Of a stretch of 6,439 nucleotides of DNA, positions 1-5,605 are shown one piece after another. Position 1 is the first letter of the stretch. Each line of letters opens with the position of its first letter. This DNA is from Candidatus Poribacteria bacterium (GTDB lineage: Bacteria; Poribacteria; WGA-4E; GCA-2687025): positions 1 to 6,439 of the forward strand of contig NYZG01000139.1 in the NCBI GenBank assembly GCA_002687025.1, given 5' to 3'. The notes beneath the pieces were generated by a model. The model was not told the origin of the DNA, did not search any database, and saw nothing but the letters and a program-made list of their open reading frames with translations. The position numbers were made by a program, and so were the translations under genes.

Positions 1-549
1 CGGGGCGACGTCGGACTCGGCGCAGCCGTGCATGCTCATCATCTCGACCACCGGCGAGAAGCGCGGGTCGTAGTGATCCCAATTGATGCCCCGTGAGCCC
101 CGGTGGTAGCCGATGTGATGGGGGTTCGCCATCGCGGCGACGCCCTCAGCGTCGAGGGCGGCAAGCTGCGCGTGCAGATCCCCGATGGAGTCGGGGCGTA
201 GGAGCTCGCCGGCGCCGTCGCGGTAGTATATCGCATGGTCGCCCGAGCGCATGCTGTGCCACTCGAAGCTCGGGAACGTGACGAACCGGCCGGGATCGTT
301 CGCTTCGTCCATCGTGTCCAGCACGCCGGGCCAGTTGTCGGCCAGCTTCGCGAATCCCTCGCGGTGGTACAGCGCGAGCCCGTCCAGGCGGCCGGGTTCG
401 TGCGGCATGTCCGGCCAGTGGGCGTGACCCGTGACGGAGCAGAAGTCTAGCTGCTGCTGCGCGTTCGCAAGGGCGTCCTCGAGCGGGCCGTGCCCGTAGC
501 TGATCCCGCAGTGGTTGTGTATGTCGCCGTAGTAGACGCTAAGGGACAT
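1..549 (-). CDS. DUF3604 / PHP-like metal-dependent hydrolase, C-terminus cut off by window edge
   Basis: Only the first 183 residues lie in the window, read without a stop to base 1. The N-terminus shows metal-site motifs of the PHP superfamily as arranged in DUF3604 proteins: GDIHNH (residues 8-13, the HxH pair), DFCSVTGHAHW (35-45), FPSFEW with Glu96, NPHHIGYH (142-149), and VVEMMSMHG followed by CAES (167-179). The family is largely uncharacterised; by analogy with PHP proteins it is probably a metal-dependent phosphoesterase or hydrolase, substrate unknown. The ATG at 549 lies three bases after the stop of the prenyltransferase gene (TGA-CAC-ATG) and has no strong Shine-Dalgarno sequence, so translation is probably coupled. 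No signal peptide is seen. Position suggests co-expression with quinone synthesis, but a role there is speculative. Family call is fairly sure; function is not known. Confidence 0.8.
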   Translation of the reverse strand, partial: MSLSVYYGDIHNHCGISYGHGPLEDALANAQQQLDFCSVTGHAHWPDMPHEPGRLDGLALYHREGFAKLADNWPGVLDTMDEANDPGRFVTFPSFEWHSMRSGDHAIYYRDGAGELLRPDSIGDLHAQLAALDAEGVAAMANPHHIGYHRGSRGINWDHYDPRFSPVVEMMSMHGCAESDVAP

Positions 550-552
550 GTG

Positions 553-1431
553 TCACCAGAAGAGGACGTCGACGACGCACGCGGCCATGAGCACGAGGCT
601 GATGACGCCGTTCATCGTGAAGAACGCGGCGTTCACCCTCGACAGGTCGCTCGGCCGGACGATGGCGTGCTCGTACGTCAGGAGCGTCGCGACCGCGATG
701 AGCGCCAGTCGGTAGGGGATGCCCAGCGTGATACCCGAAGCGACCGCGAGGCTCGGTACCGCGACCAGGACGCCCAGCATCAGCACGTGCAGCACGGCCG
801 ACAGGATGAGCGACCGGCCGATGCCCAGACGCGCGGGGATCGAATGCAGGCGGCGACCCGTGTCGAAGTCGACATCCTGGCAGGCGTAGATGATGTCGAA
901 CCCCGCGACCCACAGAAGCACCGCGAGCCCAAGCAGCAGAGGCAGGACATCGAATCGGCCCAGGACGGCGATCCAGGCGCCGACCGGCGCGATCGCCAAC
1001 GAGAGGCCGAGCCACACGTGCGCGAACGACGTAAAGCGCTTCGAGTACGAATACCCCATGATCGTCACCAACGCCACCGGCGACAGCATGAGCGCCAGCC
1101 GATTCAGCCGCCACGCCGCCAGCACGAGCAGCCCGGCGGAAATGAGCGTGAACACCGCCACTGCCTTGCTCGTGATGAGCCCGGCCGGGATCGCGCGCGT
1201 GGCCGTACGGGGGTTGTCCGCGTCGAAGCCGGCGTCGGCCAGGCGGTTGAACGCCATCGCGCAACTGCGCGCCCCCACCATCGCCACGAGTATCCACCCA
1301 AGCGTGCCCCAGGCGGGCATCCCCCCGGCGGCGAAGACGGCGCTCATGACGGCGAACGGCAGGGCGAAGACCGTGTGCTCGAACTTGATCATCTGGAGGA
1401 TGATCCGCGTCTGCCTGATGACCCCTGCCAT
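553..1431 (-). CDS. ubiA: UbiA-family prenyltransferase, MqnP-like (quinone ring prenylation)
   Basis: A 292-residue polytopic membrane protein with about eight or nine hydrophobic helices. Both Asp-rich prenyl-diphosphate/Mg motifs of the UbiA superfamily are intact: N62-xxx-D66-xxx-D70, followed by NPRT (73-76) and R79-A-IPAG, and D179-xx-Y182-xxx-D186-xxx-D190, followed by LHSIPARLG (195-203). It should transfer a polyprenyl chain to an aromatic carboxylate in the cytoplasmic membrane. The NPRT...IPAG and QD..FD...SIPARLG pattern resembles the 'ubiA_other' group that contains MqnP of the futalosine menaquinone pathway rather than E. coli UbiA; this is from memory, not a search. The start is ATG 1431, whose A is the last base of the ubiX stop (TGATG), with GGGAGGG at 1435-1441 as ribosome site. 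The frame stays open upstream to 1734, but that part is shadow of ubiX. 4-hydroxybenzoate prenyltransferase is the alternative. Confidence 0.92.
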   Translation of the reverse strand: MAGVIRQTRIILQMIKFEHTVFALPFAVMSAVFAAGGMPAWGTLGWILVAMVGARSCAMAFNRLADAGFDADNPRTATRAIPAGLITSKAVAVFTLISAGLLVLAAWRLNRLALMLSPVALVTIMGYSYSKRFTSFAHVWLGLSLAIAPVGAWIAVLGRFDVLPLLLGLAVLLWVAGFDIIYACQDVDFDTGRRLHSIPARLGIGRSLILSAVLHVLMLGVLVAVPSLAVASGITLGIPYRLALIAVATLLTYEHAIVRPSDLSRVNAAFFTMNGVISLVLMAACVVDVLFW

Positions 1432-2024
1432 CAACCCTCCCACCTGCGCATGAGGCCGAAGTCCAGGTCGAACTGGTCGAGAAGCTTCGAGACGACGAAG
1501 TCGACCTGGTCGTCGATCGAGTGCGGGTCGTGGTAGAACCCGGGCATCGCGGGCAGAACGACGGCGCCGAGCGTCGACAGCTTGTGCATGTTCTCCAGGT
1601 GCGTCGTGGCCAGCGGCGTCTCGCGCGGGACGATCACCAGCTTCCTGCGTTCCTTGAGGCACACGTCGGCGGCCCGGTGGACGAGGTTCAAGGACAGTCC
1701 CGCCGCCAACGCCCCGAGTGTCCCCATGCTGCACGGCACGATCATCATGCCCATCGTGCGGAACGACCCGCTCGCGATGGACGCCCCGATGTCTGAATTG
1801 GGATGATAGACGACGTTGTCAGCTTCCGCGCCGATGAGGTCGACGATGTCGAAGTCGTCCAGGTCGATCTTGCGACTGCGCTCCTTGAGGAGCGTCACGG
1901 CGGCCGCATTCGATATGACGAGATGCACCTCGATGTCGGTCGCCGTCAGCAGTTGTAGGACGCGTTCGGCGTACACCGCGCCGCTGGCGCCGGTGATCGC
2001 GACTATGAGGCGCTTCTCGTCCAT
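1431..2024 (-). CDS. ubiX: UbiX-family flavin prenyltransferase (prenyl-FMN supply for UbiD)
   Basis: A 197-residue protein, normal length for UbiX (about 190-200). The family makes prenylated FMN from reduced FMN and dimethylallyl phosphate, the cofactor UbiD needs. Seen: N-terminal flavin loop GASGA (12-16), SIASGSF (82-88), PCSMGTLGALAAG (97-109), and the stretch from A119 to P137 in which R117, K124 and E135 keep the spacing of R122, K129 and E140 of Pseudomonas UbiX. MPGFY (160-164) supplies the conserved Tyr; the later Arg185 position appears to be Lys180. ATG 2024 is chosen because it forms TGATG with the ubiE stop, the same junction as ubiX-ubiA; GTG 2027, directly before it, would add one residue. 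It sits between ubiE and the prenyltransferase gene, in the same operon as its expected partner ubiD. In futalosine genomes the equivalent is called mqnM. Confidence 0.95.
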   Translation of the reverse strand: MDEKRLIVAITGASGAVYAERVLQLLTATDIEVHLVISNAAAVTLLKERSRKIDLDDFDIVDLIGAEADNVVYHPNSDIGASIASGSFRTMGMMIVPCSMGTLGALAAGLSLNLVHRAADVCLKERRKLVIVPRETPLATTHLENMHKLSTLGAVVLPAMPGFYHDPHSIDDQVDFVVSKLLDQFDLDFGLMRRWEG

Positions 2025-2770
2025 CACGCTGCCCGTCCTGCGTCAACGGCCCGTTCGCCGATATGCACGGCGACGATGCCGCCCGTCCTGAGGTGGTATT
2101 GCACATTCACGAGTCCGCACGCGCGCATCATGTCCGCGAGCTCGTCCGGGCCCGGGAAGCGCAGGACCGAGGCGGGCAGGTACGAATAAGCGCCGTGGCC
2201 CGATCCAGAGATGGCGTTCCCTAGCTTGGGCAGGACGCGTGTGAAGTACAGCATGTATGCCCGTCGCAGGATCGGCGACCGCGGCTCAGTGAATTCCAGT
2301 ATTACCGCCCGGCCTCCGGGACGCGTCACGCGCGCCATCTCCGCGATGCCCGCCTTCAGGTTCGCGACGTTGCGGATGCCGAACGCCACCGTCACGACAT
2401 CGAACTGAGCGTCGGCGAACGGCAGGTCGAGTGCGTCCCCAAGCACCGGAGCGTAAGAGCCCCGGCCGCGCTTGAGCGACTTGGCCGCCCCGATCGCGAG
2501 CATCTCGTGCACGAAGTCCGAGGCGATGACGGTAGCGCCCGGGCAATAGTCGGAGAGCGCGAACGCGAGATCGCCCGTACCGCTGCATATGTCGAGGGCG
2601 CGCATGCCGGCCCGCAGGCCGGACGCCTTCGCCGTGAATCGACGCCAACGCCGGTCGAAGCGCGCGCTGAGCAGAGAATTCAGGAGGTCGTAGCGATGCG
2701 CGATGCCCGCGAACATCGAGTGGACGAACTCGCGCTTGAGGTCTTCGTCGGGCAGAGGAGACTCAGTCAA
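2024..2770 (-). CDS. ubiE: UbiE/MenG C-methyltransferase (demethylmenaquinone or ubiquinone-precursor methylation)
   Basis: A 248-residue SAM-dependent methyltransferase of the UbiE/MenG/COQ5 family. Visible in order: first UbiE signature YDLLNSLLSARFDRRWR (27-43), SAM-binding motif I ALDICSGTGDLA (58-69), acidic end of strand 2 at D85, motif II GDALDLPF (111-118), FGIRNV (130-135), second UbiE signature RVTRPGG...LEFTEP (148-163), and the C-terminal FPGPDELADMM (205-215). It adds the ring C-methyl group, turning demethylmenaquinone to menaquinone, or the equivalent ubiquinone step; sequence alone does not separate these. The start is TTG 2770, eight bases inside the end of ubiD, with GGGAG at 2778-2782 seven bases upstream. 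The next ATG is residue 19 and would cut the N-terminal helix before the first signature, so TTG is preferred. If menaquinone is the product, menG is the better name. Confidence 0.93.
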   Translation of the reverse strand: MTESPLPDEDLKREFVHSMFAGIAHRYDLLNSLLSARFDRRWRRFTAKASGLRAGMRALDICSGTGDLAFALSDYCPGATVIASDFVHEMLAIGAAKSLKRGRGSYAPVLGDALDLPFADAQFDVVTVAFGIRNVANLKAGIAEMARVTRPGGRAVILEFTEPRSPILRRAYMLYFTRVLPKLGNAISGSGHGAYSYLPASVLRFPGPDELADMMRACGLVNVQYHLRTGGIVAVHIGERAVDAGRAA

Positions 2771-4235
2771 GCCCGTACTCCCGCCATCGCTTGTCGACCC
2801 GCTCTCTTATCTCCTCGGTCATGACGATTTCGGTGGGCCACTCGCGGTCGAAGCCTTCGGTCTCCCACTTCTTCGTCGCGTCGATTCCCATCTTCGATCC
2901 TATTCCGAGCATGGGCGACGCGTGGTCGAGAATGTCCACCGGGCCGTCGGTGAAGGAGATGTCTCGCCGGGGGTCCACGTTGCTGCCGACGTGGAACCAC
3001 ACCTCGTCGGTGTCCTGCACGTTCACATGCGCGTCCACGACGACGATGATCTTCGAGAACATCATCTGACCCGTTCCCCAGATCGCGCTCATCACCTTCT
3101 TGGCGTGCCAGGGGTACTGCTTGTCGATGGAGACGAAGACGAAGTTGTGGAAGACGCCGAATATCGGCAGATTCATGTCGACGACTTCGGGCAACTGCGT
3201 GCGGAGCAGGGGCAGGAAGATGCGCTCGGTCGCCTTGCCGAGGTAGTAGTCCTCCTGCGGCGGCTTGCCGACGATGATCGTGTGGTAGATCGGGCCTCGG
3301 CGATGCGTGATGGCCGTAACATGGAACTCCGGGTATTCGTCCGCGAGCGAGTAGAAACCCGTGTGATCCCCGAACGGCCCTTCCGTGACGAGTTCGTTCG
3401 GCTCCAGATAGCCCTCGATGACGATGTCGGCCTCGGCGGGTACTTCGATGTCCACCGAGTAGCCGTCGTCCTTGGTAAGCGTCGCGGCCGTCACGAGCGG
3501 GACGTGGTCCTTGCGGAGAAAACCCGCGAACAGGAGCTCGTCGATGGACGGCGGCAGCGGGGCGGTGGCGGCGTACGGAAGCACAGGGTCGCCGCCGATG
3601 GCCACGGCGATGGGCATGCGCTCGCCGGCGTCGCAATACTCCCGGTAATGCCTGGCGCCGTCGTGATGCATGTGCCAGTGCATCGCCGCCCTGTCCTTGT
3701 CGAACACCTGGACGCGATACAGACCCACGTTCCGCGCGCCCGATTCCAGGCTCTTCGTGAACACCTGCCCAAACGTGATGTACGGTCCCGCGTCCTCGGG
3801 CCAGCAAGTGATGATGGGGAAGCGGAACAGGTCGACATCGTCGCGTCGCAGGATGACGTCCTGGCACGGGCCGCTACGCACGGTCTTGGGTGGGAAGCGC
3901 GCTACCTTCGCCAGCGTCGCCGCCGTGCGCATCTTCTCCATGAATGTCTGTGGCGGCGCGAGCCGTATCATCTCCTCGATCTCGACGGCGATCTCCTCGA
4001 TGTCCTCGACGCCCAGCGCCCGCGCCATCCGGTCCGCGCTGCCGTAGACGTTGATGAGGAGCGGCACGTCGGAGCCCTCGACGTTCTCGAAGAGGAGCGC
4101 CGGGCCTTCTGCCTTCGTCACGCGATCGGCGATCTCGGTGACTTCGAGATATGGCGAGACCGGCGCGGCGATACGCTTCAGCGATCCGGCGGCGTCCAGG
4201 TCGTCGACGAATTCGCGTAGGTTGCGGTACGCCAT
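2763..4235 (-). CDS. ubiD: UbiD-family prenyl-FMN-dependent decarboxylase (late quinone synthesis, MqnL candidate)
   Basis: A 490-residue full-length UbiD-family protein that removes a ring carboxylate after prenylation, using prenyl-FMN made by UbiX. Cofactor and metal residues match those known from Aspergillus Fdc1 by motif and spacing: N169 and R174 in NVGLYR (Fdc1 N168, R173), H191 in the His-rich HWHMHHDGARH segment, E233 in PPSIDELLFAG, and the catalytic pair E285 and D290 in EGPFGDHTG (Fdc1 E277, E282; Asp at the last position as in bacterial UbiD). KIIVVVDAHVNVQD (395-408) and DHASPMLGIGSKMG (437-450) also fit the family. It is soluble and has no signal peptide. It is the first gene of the minus operon. 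ATG 4235 has a modest AGGGA site at 4239-4243 and lies about 46 bases after the predicted transcript start. The substrate could be prenylated 1,4-dihydroxy-6-naphthoate (MqnL) or polyprenyl-4-hydroxybenzoate (UbiD). Confidence 0.95.
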   Translation of the reverse strand: MAYRNLREFVDDLDAAGSLKRIAAPVSPYLEVTEIADRVTKAEGPALLFENVEGSDVPLLINVYGSADRMARALGVEDIEEIAVEIEEMIRLAPPQTFMEKMRTAATLAKVARFPPKTVRSGPCQDVILRRDDVDLFRFPIITCWPEDAGPYITFGQVFTKSLESGARNVGLYRVQVFDKDRAAMHWHMHHDGARHYREYCDAGERMPIAVAIGGDPVLPYAATAPLPPSIDELLFAGFLRKDHVPLVTAATLTKDDGYSVDIEVPAEADIVIEGYLEPNELVTEGPFGDHTGFYSLADEYPEFHVTAITHRRGPIYHTIIVGKPPQEDYYLGKATERIFLPLLRTQLPEVVDMNLPIFGVFHNFVFVSIDKQYPWHAKKVMSAIWGTGQMMFSKIIVVVDAHVNVQDTDEVWFHVGSNVDPRRDISFTDGPVDILDHASPMLGIGSKMGIDATKKWETEGFDREWPTEIVMTEEIRERVDKRWREYGLD

Positions 4236-4288
4236 GCGTCCCTATCGCCGTCTGTGACTCGGTGAGCGTGTCCCGGAGCGCCGCCCTC

Positions 4289-4318
4289 ACTATACTCGAA
4301 GCCGCCGCGACTTGGGAA
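4289..4318 (-). promoter_or_regulatory. Predicted sigma70-like promoter of the ubiD-ubiE-ubiX-ubiA-DUF3604 operon
   Basis: On the minus strand TTCCCA (4318-4313, four of six to TTGACA) is followed after 18 bases by TATAGT (4294-4289, five of six to TATAAT). This would start transcription near 4282 and leave a leader of about 46 bases before the ubiD ATG. It is the only clearly A/T-rich hexamer in an otherwise very GC-rich spacer, which raises its weight. It was found by eye and is untested. Confidence 0.5.
4291..4296 (+). promoter_or_regulatory. Candidate plus-strand -10 box overlapping the minus-strand -10
   Basis: TATACT (five of six to TATAAT) reads rightward toward the DUF1343 and anmK genes and shares bases 4291-4294 with the leftward TATAGT. 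The best -35 candidate at normal spacing, GTGTCC at 4268-4273 with 17 bases between, matches only three of six, so this side is weaker. If active it would give a long leader of about 65-140 bases, depending on which start the DUF1343 gene uses. Confidence 0.3.
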
Positions 4319-4319
4319 G

Positions 4320-4354
4320 ATGGGCGCCCTCCTGTCGGCGTCCGATGCGCCCAT
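4320..4354. repeat. Perfect 8-bp inverted repeat in the divergent intergenic region
   Basis: ATGGGCGC at 4320-4327 is repeated inverted as GCGCCCAT at 4347-4354 with 19 bases between. The left arm abuts the -35 of the minus operon, and the whole element lies between the plus-strand -10 candidate and the DUF1343 start. It could be an operator or a leader hairpin in the rightward transcript. In GC-rich DNA an 8-bp match over this span can arise by chance. Confidence 0.3.
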
Positions 4355-4430
4355 GCGCGCACCTAAGCTATGCTGCCCATGGCCGTCGCGGCCGATGGCT
4401 CCGCGGCTGGTCGCGCGTCGACGCAGCCAC

Positions 4431-4435
4431 GGGGA
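4431..4435 (+). promoter_or_regulatory. Ribosome-binding site that favours GTG 4442 as the DUF1343 start
   Basis: GGGGA lies six bases before GTG 4442. Neither ATG 4370 nor ATG 4379, the starts that give a longer protein, has a purine-rich site before it. GTG 4451 and ATG 4454 are also in frame, but their spacing to this site is too long. ACAACGTG occurs twice in tandem (4437-4444 and 4446-4453), duplicating the GTG. Confidence 0.4.
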
Positions 4436-4441
4436 TACAAC

Positions 4442-5605
4442 GTGCACAACGTGATGACGGGCCTCGACGTGCTGGTCGACCAGCGCTTCCAGCCGATCGC
4501 CGGATGTCGCGTGGGACTCGTGACGAACCATACGGGCGTCACGCGGCGCCTACGGGACAACGTGGCCCTCCTCGGCGACGCCATAGACGTGACATTGACG
4601 GCCCTCTTCGCCCCAGAACATGGCCTCCTGGGCGTGGAGCAGGCGGGGGCACGTGTCGGTGACGCGACCGAACGGCGCACAGGCGTCCCGGTCCACTCGC
4701 TGTACGGCGCTAACCGATGCCCCACCCAGGAGCAGCTGTCCGGCATCGACGTCCTCGTGTTCGACATCCAGGCCGTGGGCGCGCGGTACTACACCTACCT
4801 TTCGACACTGCGGCTGGTCCTGTACGCCGCGGCAGAGACGGGTGCCGGCGTCCTGGTCCTCGACCGGCCGAATCCGTTGGGCGGCCTCTGCGCGGAGGGG
4901 TTCCCAGCGTTCGATGAGGAGTGTCGATCGTTCGTGTCGTGCGCGCCGATGCCCATCCGTCACGGTCTCACCGTGGGTGAGTTTGCGCGTTGGGTGGTGG
5001 CGGTCGAGGGACTCGACGTCGCTCTCGAAGTCGCCCCGATGCACGGGTGGCGCCGGGACATGTCCTTCGAGGACACGGGCCTGCCGTGGGTGGCGCCGTC
5101 CCCGAACATGCCGAGCGCCGCCACCGCGCGCGCCTACCCAGCCACATGCCTCCTCGAAGGCACGAACTGCAGCGAGGGCCGTGGCACGACGCTCCCGTTC
5201 GAGGTGTTCGGAGCGCCGTGGGTCGATGCGTACGCGCTCGCGGATCGGCTCAACGCGCGCAATCTCGCCGGGGTGAAGTTCCGCCCGACGTCTTTCACGC
5301 CCACTTTCTCGAAGCACGCGGGCGAGGCGTGCGAGGGGGCGCAGCTGCACATCACGGACGCGGCGGAATTCGCCGCCGTGCGATGCGGCGTCGAGATCCT
5401 GCGGGCGCTGATGGACTGCTGCGCGGAGTTCGAGTTCATCGGCCGCGCGGACCGGCGCATGGTCGACCTGCTGTTGGGGACACGGTCGGTGCGGGAGGCA
5501 TTGGAGGGCGGCGCGGCGCCGGCGGACATACACGCCGACTGGGCCCGCCGCGAGCGCGCCTTCGCGCAGGGCGCCGGCGAGCATTGGCTCTACCCGCATG
5601 GCTAA
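4442..5605 (+). CDS. namZ: DUF1343 / GH171 NamZ-type exo-beta-N-acetylmuramidase
   Basis: A 387-residue protein from the preferred GTG start; the frame is open back to ATG 4370 (411 residues). DUF1343 family hallmarks run in order (numbered from 4442): GLVTNHTG (25-32), APEHG (57-61), QAG (67-69), FDIQAVGARYYTYLSTL (107-123), LDRPNPLGG (140-148), PIRHGLTVGE (171-180), PSPNMPSA (219-226), LLEGTNCSEGRGTTLPFE (237-254) and KHAGEACEGAQLHITD (291-306). Bacillus subtilis NamZ of this family (GH171) releases MurNAc from the non-reducing end of peptidoglycan fragments; Glu59 in APEHG is a plausible catalytic residue, but I am not certain. The conserved domain begins at TGLD, residues 6-9, as usual when the start is 4442. 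No signal peptide or lipobox is visible with either start, which suggests a cytoplasmic enzyme, unlike secreted NamZ proteins. The end overlaps anmK by eight bases, supporting a role in cell-wall recycling. Confidence 0.88.
   Translation: MHNVMTGLDVLVDQRFQPIAGCRVGLVTNHTGVTRRLRDNVALLGDAIDVTLTALFAPEHGLLGVEQAGARVGDATERRTGVPVHSLYGANRCPTQEQLSGIDVLVFDIQAVGARYYTYLSTLRLVLYAAAETGAGVLVLDRPNPLGGLCAEGFPAFDEECRSFVSCAPMPIRHGLTVGEFARWVVAVEGLDVALEVAPMHGWRRDMSFEDTGLPWVAPSPNMPSAATARAYPATCLLEGTNCSEGRGTTLPFEVFGAPWVDAYALADRLNARNLAGVKFRPTSFTPTFSKHAGEACEGAQLHITDAAEFAAVRCGVEILRALMDCCAEFEFIGRADRRMVDLLLGTRSVREALEGGAAPADIHADWARRERAFAQGAGEHWLYPHG

Noticed and set aside
490..1536. 348-codon plus-strand open frame opposite the prenyltransferase gene
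   Set aside because: Product is a run of Arg, Asp, His, Gln and Glu with no recognisable motif. It is the antisense shadow of a clear membrane-protein gene in GC-rich DNA.
1432..1734. N-terminal extension of the prenyltransferase frame
   Set aside because: The extra 101 codons lie wholly inside ubiX in another frame and read as Arg/Asp-rich filler. The true start at 1431 has a strong ribosome site and a TGATG junction.
2703..4220. 505-codon plus-strand open frame opposite ubiD
   Set aside because: Almost exact mirror of ubiD, with an Arg/Asp/Val-rich low-complexity product and no family motif. Long antisense frames are expected at this base composition.
4262..4290. GTGAG/CTCAC five-base inverted repeat near the predicted ubiD transcript start
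   Set aside because: Five-base arms with a 19-base gap are too weak to separate from chance, and no terminator-like T-run or leader peptide accompanies them.
3874..4362. Minus-strand open frame across the intergenic region into ubiD
   Set aside because: Arg/Ala/Gly-rich with no motif, and out of frame with ubiD, whose coding is unmistakable. The intergenic part contains the predicted promoter.
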